Source: Cryptomeria japonica
Lineage: Eukaryota; Streptophyta; Pinopsida; Cupressales; Cupressaceae
Length of the DNA: 64,000 bases
Direction of reading: 5' to 3'
Assembly: GCF_030272615.1 (NCBI RefSeq)
Contig: NC_081412.1
Span: forward strand, 697,914,656-697,978,655
In this document: piece by piece, positions 43,966-56,790 of the stretch
How positions within the stretch are numbered: the first letter of the stretch is position 1
How the letters are laid out: every line of letters begins with the position of its first letter
Notes under the pieces: model-generated
What the model was told of the DNA's origin: nothing
The model's input: the letters and a program-made list of their open reading frames with translations, nothing else
The model's database searches: none
Position numbers and translations under genes: made by a program

Positions 43966-46945
43966 TCAAGTGTAATATTTCTTCAGATGGATGTTGTTAG
44001 TTGGTTCATCAGCACATCACCTTAAAAGGTAGTTAGCTAATAGGCACTTGATCCATAGGCTAATATGATGACATAGGGACCCAACTAGTTAGGTTCAAAC
44101 TTCCCTTTCTTCTCCCGATCTTGTTGATTTCTAGGATTTTCTTTGAGTACTAGGTCTCCAATTTTAAAAATTCGGGGAATGACCTTGTGGTTGTAGCTCC
44201 TACACATGTGTTGCTGATATGCTTTGAGATGAGTGTAGGCACATTGGCATCATTCATCTAGAAGTTCAAGCTCTTGTAGTCGATTAACTTGATACTCTTC
44301 ATCTGGGATTAAGCCTTTCAAAGAGACTCTAAGAGATGAAATTTCTACCTCCAAGGGTAAAATTGTTTCTGATCCATATACCAATGAATATGGTGTAGCT
44401 CCTGTAGGTGTGTGGATGCTAGTTCTATATGCCCAAAGTGCTGGATTGAGTTGTATATGCCAATCTTTGCCAACATCATTCACTATTTTCTTTAGGAGTT
44501 TTAATATTGTCTTGTTGGATGCTTCTTCTTGACCATTCCCCTATGGGTAGTAAGGTGTAGAAAAACGATGTTGGATTTTGAATTTTTCCAATAGTTCTTG
44601 TACATCTTGGTTTTTGAAAGGTCGTCCATTATCTGTGATGATGGAACTTGGAATGTCATATCTGCAGATCTGATAATTAAGGATGAAAGAGGCAATTTGT
44701 TTCCCAGTCACGGTGGTCATGGGGATTGCTTCTATCCATTCGGTAAAGTATTTTGTTGTAGTTATAATGAACTTGTGTCCATTTGAAGATGAAGGATGAA
44801 TTTTGTCGACCAAGTCTATTCCCCACTGACAAAAGGGTCAGGATGTCATGAATGGCTGCAGTTCCTATGCTGGTGCATGTATAAGATTGCCATGGATTTG
44901 GCATTTAGGACACTTCTTTGCAAAATGATAAGTCTTTTTCCGTTGTTGGCTAGTAATATCCCATTCTTAGAAGCTTTTTAGCAAGAGTAGTACCACTTGA
45001 ATGTGTGCCACAGATACCTTCATGAAGCTCGCGTAAAGAGGAGTTAGATTCATTACGATCAAGACAACGAAGAAGAGTACCATCTAGACCTTGACGGTAC
45101 AAAGTATCAGCAGTAATAGTATAACAGGTAGCTTGTTGGATAAAGTTGCATTTTTGGTTTTGAGATAGGTCAATGGGTAGGATATTGCTCTTAAGATAGT
45201 CATGGATTGGTCTATATAATGGAGAGTCAGAACCAATCAAAGCATAGATAACATGGGATTCAGAATGATCATAGGCTGGGGAGAATAGTTGCTCTACCAG
45301 AAACTCATAATGACTCTGTTGCTCAGGAATTTGTAGTAGTGACGTGATAGTAACCATTGCATCAGCTACTCTATTGTCCAACCTTGGTATTTGCTCAAAG
45401 GTGACGTATACAAAATATTGTTTGAAATCATCCACCATTCACTTGTAGGGTAGTGACTTGTCGTCCTTTGTCTGATAGTCATTGTTGATTTGATTGATGA
45501 TTAATTGTGAATCTCCATAGACTTTTAATTCTATGATTCTCCATTCTATGACCAATTTGATGCCTATAACCATTGCCTCATATTCAACCATGTTATTTGT
45601 GCATGGAAACATAAGCCTATATGATCTTGGTATAATGTGTCCTTCAAGAGTGATGAACAGAATGCTAGCACCTAAGCCATGTTGCATGTAGGATCCATCA
45701 AAATATAAGGTCAATTGTTTGGTAGAGATAGCAAGAACGTCTTTGTCTAGAAATTTGATCTCCATAGTTTTTTTTCCAGGTAGTGGTGCTTCTGCTAGTT
45801 GATCTGGAATTGCTTTTCCTTTGATAGCTCTTCGCTCTATGTAGTGGATATCAAATTCACTGAGGATCATGACCCACTTAGCCAATATGCATGTAAGAGC
45901 TTCTTTACTGAGTAAATATTTGAGAGGATCAATATTTGCAACTAGCTTAATTGTGTGAGCTATCATGTAGTGCCAAAATTTTTGAGAGGTAAATAACACT
46001 GTTAGACAAGATTTCTCAATGAATGTATAGTTGAGTTCATATCCATTCAATGTCCTGCTGATGTAATAGATAGCTTGCTCCTTGCCTTTTTGATCCTCTT
46101 GTGCTAACAATGCCCCCAGTGATATATTTGTCATTGAAATATAGAGAATGAGTGGCTTCCCTGCTATTGGTGGCACTAGAACAGGTGGGTTCATTAGATA
46201 TTGCTTGATTTGATAGAAGGATTCTGCACATTTGGCTTCCCATCTGAATGGTACATTTTTATGTAGCAAATGATTGAATGGAAGACTTTTATCTGCTAGT
46301 TGAGCAATGAATCGCCTAATTGATTGGAGTCATCCTTGTATAGATCTAAGTTGGCTAATGTTCTTTGGTGGTGGCATCTCCATAATGGCATGTACCTTTG
46401 CTGGATCCACTTTAATACCTTTAGCTGAAACTATGTAGCCTAGTAATTTGCTTGATGTAACCCTGAAGACACACATCTTAGGGTTGAGCCTAACTTGAAA
46501 TTTTTCCAATCTATCAAAAATCTTTTCTAAGATGCTCAAATGTTCTGCCCTGGTGAATGATTTAGCTAGTAAATCATCCACATAGTCTTCCATGAAGGTA
46601 TGCATCATGTCATGAAAGATTGTTGTCATTTCTCATTGATAAGTTGCTCCTACATTCTTTAAGCCAAAAGGCATGACATTCCAACAATATGCTCCCCATG
46701 GACAGGTAAACATTGTTCTATCTTGATTTGATTATAGCCTGAAAAACCATCCATTAGTGATAGCATTGCATGGCCTATTATGAGGTCTACAATTATATCG
46801 ATATTGGGCAAAGGAAAGTCATCCTTTGGACAGGCTTTGTTGACATCTCTAAAATCAGTGCATATTCTGATACTACCATCTAGTTTTGATACTGGTACAA
46901 TGTTGGAAATCCATTCAGCATAGTCGATAGGTCGAATAAATCTGA
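43966..46945 (-). pseudogene. Element D Pol: RT (main part), RNase H, second RNase H, integrase
   Basis: It continues from 54519 after Copia B. RT begins IRPIDYAEWISNIVPVS; YVDD is at 46584-46573. The first RNase H reads ISMT where an Asp is expected. The second RNase H has FDGS, VEYEAM and YGDSQL. Integrase has HEGICGTH, ITDNGRPF and a retained catalytic-region GNGQEEASNK. It ends at TGA 43968-43966. Breaks: a small loss with frame change at 46630-46740; stops near 46328, 45438 and 44945; a frame change near 44820; TAG at FEPN-LGPY, where E reads TGG; and others. Confidence 0.9.
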
Positions 46946-48545
46946 TGATAACTCAATGATGAATGAATAGTACCAAACTGGTACTGAGAGGGGGGGTGAA
47001 TCAATACAAACAAAAATACTATCCAAAACTAGTTTGACAACAAATAGTCCAAATGAATAGCAAGCAGTGATACTGGTTGAAACAGAGTGCAACCAGTAAG
47101 ACCCAAAATAACTAAAACAATCATAAACCGATCACTCACTAAGCTTTCCTCTTAGCTCAATACTATAGTACCATTACAACCTCATGCATGACCAGGTAAA
47201 CTATCATCAGATCTTCACAATAGTTAGTTCAATATGTTTTATAGACAGGCATAAAGCACAGAACCATCATATGCTCAATAGGTAATAACAAGGTATCACA
47301 AGATAAAAGTATCACACATGACACACATATTTTTTCATGTGGAAACCCAACTGGGAAAAACCACGATGGGGATGAATACCCACAAGCTGCTTTTGAACTC
47401 TTTAGAAGTCTGCTTTGTTGGGAGCCTTGTTCGGTTAAAGACATTATAATAGGTTCTGCTAGGAACCGATCCTATTAGGGATCACTTGGTTAAGGGATGG
47501 CTATAATACTCGGTTAAGGGTTAAACCTAGTTAGGGTTACCTTGTTAGAGGATTTCAAGAACTCATAGCTAAAGGATCTCCAGAGCTCTATAGCTTCCCA
47601 GAACTCAATAACTTTGAGTTACCCTATTAAGGGACTTGAATCAAGCCAGTTAAAGCTACCCTATTAAGGGATTTGTATCAAGCTGGTTAAGGCTACCCTG
47701 TTAAGGGATTTCACAACTGTTGAAGTGGTTAAAGATCAATAGGAATTACAATGATTTGGTAATAGCACTCAATGCTAATGCAGATTTTTTTTGGCTCCTC
47801 TTCACCTTCTACACATTCACTTTGCAGGTATCTCTTCTCTCCTTTGGTCTGACAAGAATCACGTATCACTTCTCTTGGATACACACACAACTTTTTCTAG
47901 CAACCTTAGAAAGAAACACAACATTGACCTTATAGGAAACAGATAGGTCGGTAGCAAAAACCCTAAACCCTAAACCTATTAGGTTAAGCAATTCAAGCGG
48001 TTCAATCCTGACTGTTGAATCATACTGCATTAAATGAAACAATCTTGAATTGATCTCAAGACATTCTCCATCGTCCATTATCCACTGATTTCATGGCAGT
48101 TGATAACCCATCACGCGTTATCACCATTTGACAAACTTCGCACATTCCTGAGGTAGATAGCAATAGTCTTCTTCATGCAAGATCCTTCACACGCACAGGG
48201 CTTACATGGCAACACGACCTGTTCTCCGTTATACTACTAACTCATCACACAAAGATCACCGATTGAGTCACATAGGCTTGAGGTACTCCAACCAGAAATC
48301 CTAAAGTGGAAACTACCCACCAACCGATAGCCATACAATGCTTCCATGTGCTAGTTCCCATAGCTACATGCCAGTTCTCCTTGAGCAAATACGCCGCTTC
48401 ACTTTGGCATATATACTAGTTCACACATATGCTAGTTCTCTCTTCTCACATATCACATATGTCGGTTCACTTCATATCACATATTGACATCAATGACAAC
48501 ATAAAATATCATTATGTCCTTATACCGGTTCACATAATGCCAACA
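46946..48545 (-). repeat. 3' LTR of Copia B
   Basis: 1,600 bp; the plus strand reads TGATAACTCAATGATG ... CATAATGCCAACA. It carries the TATAAGG box (47928-47934, minus) and the CCCTAAACCCTAAA telo-like motif (47957-47975). Confidence 0.95.
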
Positions 48546-48557
48546 ATCTCCCCCTTT
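48546..48557 (-). other. Polypurine tract of Copia B
   Basis: The minus strand reads AAAGGGGGAGAT, next to the LTR start TGTTGGCATT; identical to Copia A and element C. Confidence 0.9.
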
Positions 48558-48776
48558 GGCATTGATTTCAATATACAAAGATATCTCTTTGCTTCACATC
48601 TTCTCCCCCATTTCTGCAGCTATCTTTTCTACTTCACTCCTTCTACCCCTTTGATAACAATGCCAAAGTGGAGGCACAAGCATCCCTGTTCCATTATGTT
48701 TCTCCCTCTGAGGAGTAGCATCCTTCAACACATCAATCAACAAAAATTTGACTATGCAATACCTGAACAAATACTT

Positions 48777-51700
48777 TTAGTTCACCTCCTAAAGGGGTAG
48801 TACCCCCAATTCACCTCTTAAATGCACAAATGTAGTCTTTGGGAGAGGCTTGGTGAATATGTCTGCTAACTGCTCCTTACTGGAAACATGTTCCAGTGCA
48901 ATTTCTTTATTCTGAACCTTTTCCCTCAAGAAATGATACTTAAGCTCAAAATGCTTGGTTCTAGAATGTAAAATCAGATTCTTTGAGATATTGATAGCAC
49001 TTGTGTTATCACAGAATATACTTACCAGTTTAGATACAGGGATTTTGAAGCCATTTAAAACATGCTTCATCCAGATTGTCTAAGTGCAGTTCATGAAAGC
49101 TACAACATACTCTGCTTCCATTGAAGACTGAGAGATACAACTCTACTTTTACTCATCCATGAGACTAGTCTACAACCGAGAAAGAATGCACCATCGGTTG
49201 TACTTTTTCGGTCATCCACATTACCTGCCCAATCAGTGTCTGTGAATACTTTCATAATGAAATCATTGCTGTATGGGTACCACAATCCATAGTCAATTGT
49301 TCCCTTCAGATACCTAAGAATCCGCTTGACTGCAACCAAGTGGGATTCTCTTGGACTTTTCTAGAACCTTGCAGTAATGCCAACTGCATGTGCAATATCC
49401 GGTCTACTATGCACTACATAATGCAACTTACCAATTATTGATCAGTATTCCTTCTCATCAACCAGTGCGGAATCATCCTCTTTTGTCAATTTGCAACCAG
49501 TCACCATCAGTGTACCAACCAATTTGTTGTCTTCCATGCCAAAGGTCTTCAACACCTCTTTGACATATTTGGACTGAGTGATAAAGATTCCATCTTTCAT
49601 CTGTTGGATCTGTAGTCCAATGAAGAACTTAATCTCCCTTATGAGTGACATCTCAAACTCTTTCTTCATCTCATCAGCAAACTCATGACTCATCTTGTCA
49701 TCTCCACCAAAGATAATGTCATCAACAAAAAACTCACAGATCAGGATCTGATCTCCTTCAAACTTCAAGTAGATATTGCTATCTTCACTTGTTCTCTCAA
49801 ATCCAATCTTCACAAGATGGGAATGTAGGTGCTCATACCATACCCTAGGTGCTTTCTTTAGACCATATAAGGCTTTATGTAGCCTGCACACCATATTACT
49901 GTCTTCAGATAGGGAAAACCCATCCGGTTGCTTTATATACACCTCCTCTTTAAGTACACCATTTAGGAATGCAGATTTTACATCCATTTGATATACTTTG
50001 AACCCTTTAAAAGTTGCATATGCAAGAAGCATATGAACCCCTTCCAATCTGGCTACAGGAGCAAAGTTTTCTCCATAGTCTTCTCCTTCTTCTTGGGCAT
50101 ATCCTTTGCACACCAATCTGGCTTTATCCTAATCACTATGCCATTCTCATTCAGCTTGTTTCTAAACACCCATTTGGTCCCAATGACATTTTTATGCTCT
50201 GGTTTGGGTACCAAGGACCATGTACCATTTTTCTCTATCTGATCAAGTTCCTCTTCCATTGCCTTGATCCAGTCTTCATCTGTATGAGCCTCTTTGAATG
50301 ATTTAGGCTCAAATTCAGAGATCATACATGAGTTTTCTCTAATCTTTCTCCTTATAAGGATTCCTACATCCTTATCTCCTATGATCTGCTTAGGATCATG
50401 ATTCAACTTGACATACCGAGGGATGGTCTTGATAGGTTCTTCTAGCTTTTCCTCTTCATCCTCATCTTCATCAGTATCAGCATTCACCAATTTAGGAACA
50501 CTATTATTGGTACTTAGTTGACTGACAACCAGCTCCCAAAAGGTTGTAACCAGTTCATTTATAGCTTGCTCACTACTGGTTTCCTCAGTTTTCTCAGAGG
50601 ATTCATCAACTCTTACATTGATACTTTCCACAATTCTCTGAGTCCTATTTTTGTAACACTTGAAAGCTTTACTCTTGGTGGAATATCCTAGGAATATTCC
50701 CTCATCACATTTAGCTTCAAATTTGCCCTGATGTTCACTCCTCTTGATGTAACATTTTCTACCAAATACCCTAAAGTAGCTAACCACAGGTGTCTTATCG
50801 GTTCAATACTCATAAGGAGTTTTGTCCTTACCTTTCTTGATGAGTACCCAGTTCATTGTGTAGACTGTAGTGCTCACTGCTTCTCTCCAAAAGGTGTGAG
50901 CTACTTTTCCTTGAATCAACATGGTTCTAGCTGCTTCAACCATAGTCTAGTTATTCCTCTCTGCTAGGCCATTCTGTTGTGGAGTCCAGGGGGTAGACAG
51001 TTGCTTTTTGATGCCAAATTCTTCATAGTACTTGTTGAATTCACTGGAAGTAAATTCCCCTCCTTGATCAGTTCTGAGACACTTGATCCTTTTACTGCTT
51101 TCCTTCTCCACTAATGCTCTGAAAGCTTTGAATTTCACAAAATCTTCAGACTTGTCTTTCAAGAATGTGACCCACATCATTCTTGAGCAGACATCAGTGA
51201 GAATCATGAAGTACCTATCACCCTGCACACTTCTAGTTTTCATAGGACCACACAAATCAGTATGCACAAGATAAGCAACTTGTCAGCAGTGAAAGATTTA
51301 CCTTTAAAGGTTGAGGAAGACATTTTCCCCAATTGACACTCTCTACACAAGGTATTATCTAGTTTTCTTAGCATCGGCAACCCTCTAACTGCTTTGATCT
51401 TACTAGCCTTCACAATGTTATCAAAGTTTTTATGGTAGGGTCTCCTATGCCATATCTAGCTATCATCAAGCTTAGCCATAAGACATGTACTTATATTTGC
51501 ATTCAGATGAAATAGGTTACCTTTGGTCTGCATGCCGGTGGCCACCAATTCACCATCTTTTCCTTTGATTCTGCAAACTCCATTCTTGAATTCCAGAGTG
51601 AGGCCACTATCATTTAGCTGGGCAACACTCAGAAGGTTGTGTTTGAGACAATCAACCTAGTACACATTGTCAGCACTACTCTTTCCATTCAAAGAGATGG

Positions 51701-52864
51701 ACCCTCTACCTTTGACCATGCATGGTGAATCATTGCCAAAGCGAACCACACCACCATCATAGTCCTCCAAGGATAGAAACTTGCTCTGGTCACCTATCAT
51801 ATGGTGAGAACAACCACTGTCAATGATCCACTCATTGGAATTATCAAACCGGGAGACAAGAGCCTTCTTGTCTGCCACATCTTCCTTTATAGCAACAAAC
51901 ACAATGTCTTCATTCTCTTCATCTTCTAATTCCTCATCTGTGACACCTTCATCAACTGCCACAAAACAATTTCTCTAGTTTCCTCCTTTGAATTTCCTGA
52001 ACCTTTCTGGTTTGTCCTTGTTATCACCATTAGGATAGTTTATAGCAATATGTCCTATCTGGTTGCAAGAAAAGCACTTCAAAGGTAGCTTACCTTTGTA
52101 TTTACCAGTTTCTTTAGGAAGCTTCCTGGCAAGGAGAGCTTCAAATGCCATCAAAATCTCCTCATCATTCATTTCTCTGCACTAACTAGGTTCACCACTA
52201 GTGCTAGCTTCTTTTCTTTTTTTGGATGGTAAAACAGAGGCTTTAAATGTTGATTCAGTCTTTTGAACACTGCCATCAAAACTATTTAGCTCGTAGGCTA
52301 TTAGTTTGGCTATGATGGAGTCCAAGGATACCTTAGTCTTCTCTATTGATCTCAACTCCTGAATAGCAGCAACCCTTATTGCATAGACCAACAACAGGGA
52401 TCTCAGGACTTTGCTTACCACAGTGGAATCTTCTATTTTACCACCTGCACTCTTGATTTCTCCAACAACCATTTTGATTCTTATTCCATATTGCTGAATG
52501 GTCTCACCTTCAACCATCTGCATATCTTCAAACTTCCCTCTCAAGATTTCTTCCTTAGCCTATTTTACATGTTCATCACCACCATAGATATTTTCAAGAG
52601 CATCCCATACCTCTTTGGGATTTACCTTGTCCTGAACATCAATAAACTCAATGTCAGATAGACTACTAATGAGGGCTTCCATGACTTGCCCATTTTCTTG
52701 TATCTCCCTCTTTTGGTCATCGGTGAGGGTACCGGTAGGGACAACATAGACATTCTCAACATAACTCCAGTGTTGAGCACCCATGCTTCTGATGAATATT
52801 TTCATCCTATCTTTCCATATACCAAAATTTTCCTTGTTAAACTTTGGACTTCCCTCTTCATCAT
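48777..52864 (-). pseudogene. Copia B Gag-Pol, broken
   Basis: It starts at ATGATG (52864). A one-base loss in the first codons shifts the frame relative to Copia A, and TAG follows EHVK (52560). Domains: Gag; zinc knuckle CFSCNQIGHIAINY (Cys to Tyr as in A); protease IIDSGCSHHM; integrase (MHTDLCGPMKTRSVQGDRY, RTDQGGEFTS); RT ([23 protein letters not shown]); RNase H (DTDWAGNVDDRKST, ADIFTKPLP). The last TAA is at 48779-48777; a TAG four codons earlier stands where A reads CAG. The longest open parts are 50053-50787 and 49442-50116. Confidence 0.9.
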
Positions 52865-52919
52865 TTGAGTGGGATCTTTACCTCAAGCGGTTAAGCTTAC
52901 AACACAGAGGACCTAGAGC

Positions 52920-52931
52920 GCTCTGATACCA
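52920..52931 (-). other. Primer binding site of Copia B
   Basis: The minus strand reads TGGTATCAGAGC, two bases after the LTR end TTATCA. Confidence 0.9.
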
Positions 52932-52933
52932 AT

Positions 52934-54513
52934 TGATAACTCAATGATGAACAAATAGTACCAAACTGGTACTGAGAGGGAGGGGTGAATCAGTACAAAC
53001 AAAAATACTATCCAAAACCAGTTTGATAGAAAATACTCCAAATGACTGGCAAGCAGTGATATTGGTTGAAACAGAGTGCAATTGGTAAGACCCAGAATAA
53101 CTAAAACAATCATAAACTGGTCACTCACTAAGCTTTCCTCTTAGCTCAATATTATAGTACCATTATGCCCTCATGCATGACCAGGTAAACTATCATCAGA
53201 TCTTCATAATAGTTAGTTCAATATGTTTTATAGACAGGCATAAAGCACAGAACCATCATATACTCAACAGGTAATAACAAGGCATCACAAGATAAAAGCA
53301 TCACACATGACACACATATCTTTTCACATGGAAACCCAACTAGGAAAAACCACAGTGGGGATGAATACCCACAAGCTACTTTTGAACTCTTTAGAAGTCT
53401 GCTCTGTTAGGAGCCTTGTCCAGTTAAAGACATTACAATAGGTTCTGCTAGGAACCGATCTTGTTAAGGATCACCCGGTTAAGGGTTAAACCCAGTTAGG
53501 GTTACCTTGTTAGAGGATTTCAAGAACTCAATAGCTAAAGGCTCTCCAAAGCTCTATAGCTTCCTAGAACTCAATAACTTTGAGTTACCCTGTTAAGGGA
53601 TTTGAATCAAGCTGGTTAAAGCTACCCTATTAAGGGATTTGTATCAAGCCGGTTAAGGCTACCCTATTAAGGGATTTCACAACTATTGAAGTGGTTAAAG
53701 ATCAATAGGAATTACAATGATTTGATAACAACACTCAATGCTAATGCAGATCCATTTTGGCTCCTCTTCACCTTCTGCACACTCACTTTGCAGGTATCTC
53801 TTCTCTCCTTTGGTCTAGCAAGAATCACTTATCACTTCCCTTGGATACACACACACAAATTTTGCCAACAACCTTAGAAATAAACACAACATCGACCTTA
53901 TAGGAAACAAATAGGTCGGTAACAAAAACCCTAAACCCTAAACCTGTTAGGTTAAGTAATTCAAGCGGTTCAATCCTGACTATTGAATCATACTACATTA
54001 AATGCAACAATCATGAATCGAACTCAAGACATTCTCCATCATCCATTATCCACCGATTTCATGGTGACTGATAACCCATCACGCATTATCACCATTTGAC
54101 AAACTTTGCACATTCCCGAGGTAGATAGCAATAGTCTTCTTCATGCAAGATCCTTCATGCGCACAGGGCTTATGTGGCAACATGACCTGTTCTTCGTTAT
54201 ATTGCTAACTCATCACACAAAGATCACCAATTGAGTCACACATGCTTGAGGAACTCCAATTGGAAATCCTGAAGTGGAAACTACCCACCAATTGGTAGCC
54301 ATACAATGCTTCCATGTGCCGGTTCCCATAACTACATGCCGGTTCTCCTTGAGCAAATACATCGCTTCACTTTGGCATATATACTAGTTCACACATATGT
54401 TGGTTCTCTCTTCTCACATATCACATATGCTGGTTCACTTCGTATCACATATTGACATCAATGACAACATACAATATCATTATGTCCTTATACCAGTTCA
54501 CATAATGCCAACA
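52934..54513 (-). repeat. 5' LTR of Copia B
   Basis: 1,580 bp, TGATAACTC ... ATGCCAACA on the plus strand. It closely matches 46946-48545, with small gaps and transitions. TATAAGG (53896-53902, minus) and the telo-like motif (53926-53945) are present. Confidence 0.95.
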
Positions 54514-54518
54514 TCCGA

Positions 54519-56790
54519 CGTCTAGTAGTTTCTTCAATTCAACTTTAACCATGAGTGCTACATGTGGATTCATCTTTCTTAGTTTTTGCTTGACTGGCTT
54601 AGCTCCTGGAGAAATGGACAAGTGATGCATGATTAATTGTGGATCAATCCTGGGCATATCTGCATATGACCAAGAAAAGTTGATTTACTTTTCTTTAAAA
54701 AATTTAATAAATTCTTATCTTTCTTCCGATGTCAGAGATTTTGCAAGGTGTATAGTTTTGGGTGCTTATGTAGTACCAATGTTGATTGATTGAGTGGGCT
54801 CAATCAATATGGGTGATCGCTCATGATAATGCTCAGGAAGAGTGTCATGTCTCCCATGCTTAGGTGCCTTAAAAAGGTTTTCACCCTTAGATGCATCCTT
54901 TATTTTTACTTTTGTGTGATCTATTGCTACCATTGACTGGTTTTCAGTAGTAGATCCTTTATTTTGCTCATTTTTGCGACTGAGAGACTTGGCACTCTCC
55001 TAGTTGTAGACATCATTACTTTGTTCACTGGTAGAGTCTATTTCTAGGTTAACGGTGCATAAGTAATGGATAATGGATTTGTCATTTGGGAAAATTGGTA
55101 TATCATGAGTTTCAAGTTCGTCCCAATCTATGAGGTCTAGAATGACAAGTGGTAAGGAGTCATTAGGTGGATCAAGTTTCGACTGCTCTAAGTGTCAGGA
55201 TAGAAGTTTCATCATGGTTGGCTTGGGTGTTAAAGAAGTTAAGGATCTCGTCAAGGTCTTCAATGGTATCATTTTCCATATAGACCTTCTCATAATGTCG
55301 TTGCTCATTTTCCTTGGCATCATAGATATTTTGTGGACCAAATTCAAGTGGTCAAGATTCTGTGTCATGTTCTTCTTGAGAGATGGATATATGACTATCT
55401 ATTGCACAAATATCTTCAGTAATATTAGAATAGCTGCCCCATTCATATTCATTGGAATCAGTCTCAAAGGTATTATCCCAGATCCTATTAGTTTTGTGAA
55501 CTGGTATGTTATATGGTGAGAACGGGTCTTTGATGATTGATACAAGTTTGATAGTTTTCTCTGATTCTGAGTCAGATCCTACTTCCACTTTTTGCATTTG
55601 TTCATATACTATCTCTTCTCGAGGTGAAATGATACAATTAGGAGGTGATTCCTCTTTGCTAGATATTAGTTCTTGAATATGATGTACTTCTGTAGATGCT
55701 ACCCCTTTTTGAATGATGGGCTTCTCTTGATGGTGCTTTTGTTCTTGATGTTCAAGTTCCTTGCATATTGTCTCAGCTGACTCAAATAGTGCCTCCTACC
55801 AGGATTCTTCCTTGTACTTCTTCTTTGCTTTCCACTGAGGTTTTTGATGTTTGCGTGGTGCTCTCTTTGGTAGTAGAGTGAGTTCAAAGCCCAATCCCTT
55901 TTTGTCTTTACTGAATTGCGAAGGAGGATCTAATGGTTCTATGACACCTTCTTGACATTTTCCAATAGGTCCTTTGCCATTGTATCCCATATGTTGCATG
56001 ATTAAGTATCCTTTTCCATATAGGTGTGTTGGTATAGCTATTTCCACAGTAACTACTCTATCCTCTTCCTTATCTTTGTATAGTCAACTAAGGATGTCTT
56101 TTTCCTCTGATTCATGTGCTAGAGTGCCGAGTTGGATGAATGTGACATTAAACTTGGTGATGGGCTAAGTTGCTTGATGTGTTGATGTTGTAGGTAATCC
56201 ATGAGATCTAGGTGATGTTGGTAAGTTGGCCAAACACATGGGTTCCAAAGAGTATTCTCCCATGCCTTGTTCTTTGATTTTCATTTTCTGCTTGAAATTT
56301 CTAGGTAATGATTTAGAATTTTCTTGTCGAAGATCTGGTGCTGAGGAATTTTGTTTCTCTCTATTATGTAGAACCAAGCTGTCTTGGGTTGCCCCCATAG
56401 CATTGTAATGTTGAAATGGATTATGATCAGCTGATATAGAAACCTCATGCTCATTGTAGGGGAATTTGACACACTGGTGATATGTGGAAGGTACTGCTTG
56501 CATTTCATGTATCCAGGGTCGACCTAATAAGATATTATATGTGAGGTCTATGTCTAAGACCTGGCACATAGTATCCTTTTGTATTGGTCCTACCTAAATT
56601 GGCAACACCACTGTTCCTTTAGATGATCTTTCTTCATCATCATCTACCTTTATAGTGTTCCGTTTGCATGGATCAATAGACTCCTCAGAGAATCCTAATG
56701 GACGAATAAGTTTTAAGGTACAAATATTAAGTCTAGCTCCTCCATCTATTAATACTCATTTTACTCAATGTTTATAGACCATGACTTTAA
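54519..56790 (-). pseudogene. Element D Pol: protease, G-patch, linker, RT start
   Basis: Protease LIDGGARLNIC near 56720-56755 has TGA just before it (56758-56756), where E has CGA. The [11 protein letters not shown] block follows, then [11 protein letters not shown], a G-patch-like segment (about 56035-55905: YGKGYLIMQHMGYNGKGPIG to GLGFE), an acidic linker, then PRIDPQLIMHHLSISPGAKP and VELKKLLDVG, where Copia B interrupts. Segments stay recognisable but are cut by stops at 56165, 55796, 55352 and others. The layout matches element E domain for domain. Confidence 0.85.

Larger units (their letters stand above)
46946..54513 (-). mobile_element. Copia retrotransposon B
   Basis: LTRs are 46946-48545 and 52934-54513, with a 5-bp TSD TCTGA (46941-46945) / TCCGA (54514-54518); the one difference is a CpG-to-TpG change. 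It is inserted in the RT of element D between LLDVG and FIRP, in the same orientation as D. Same family as Copia A. Broken by many stops. Confidence 0.95.
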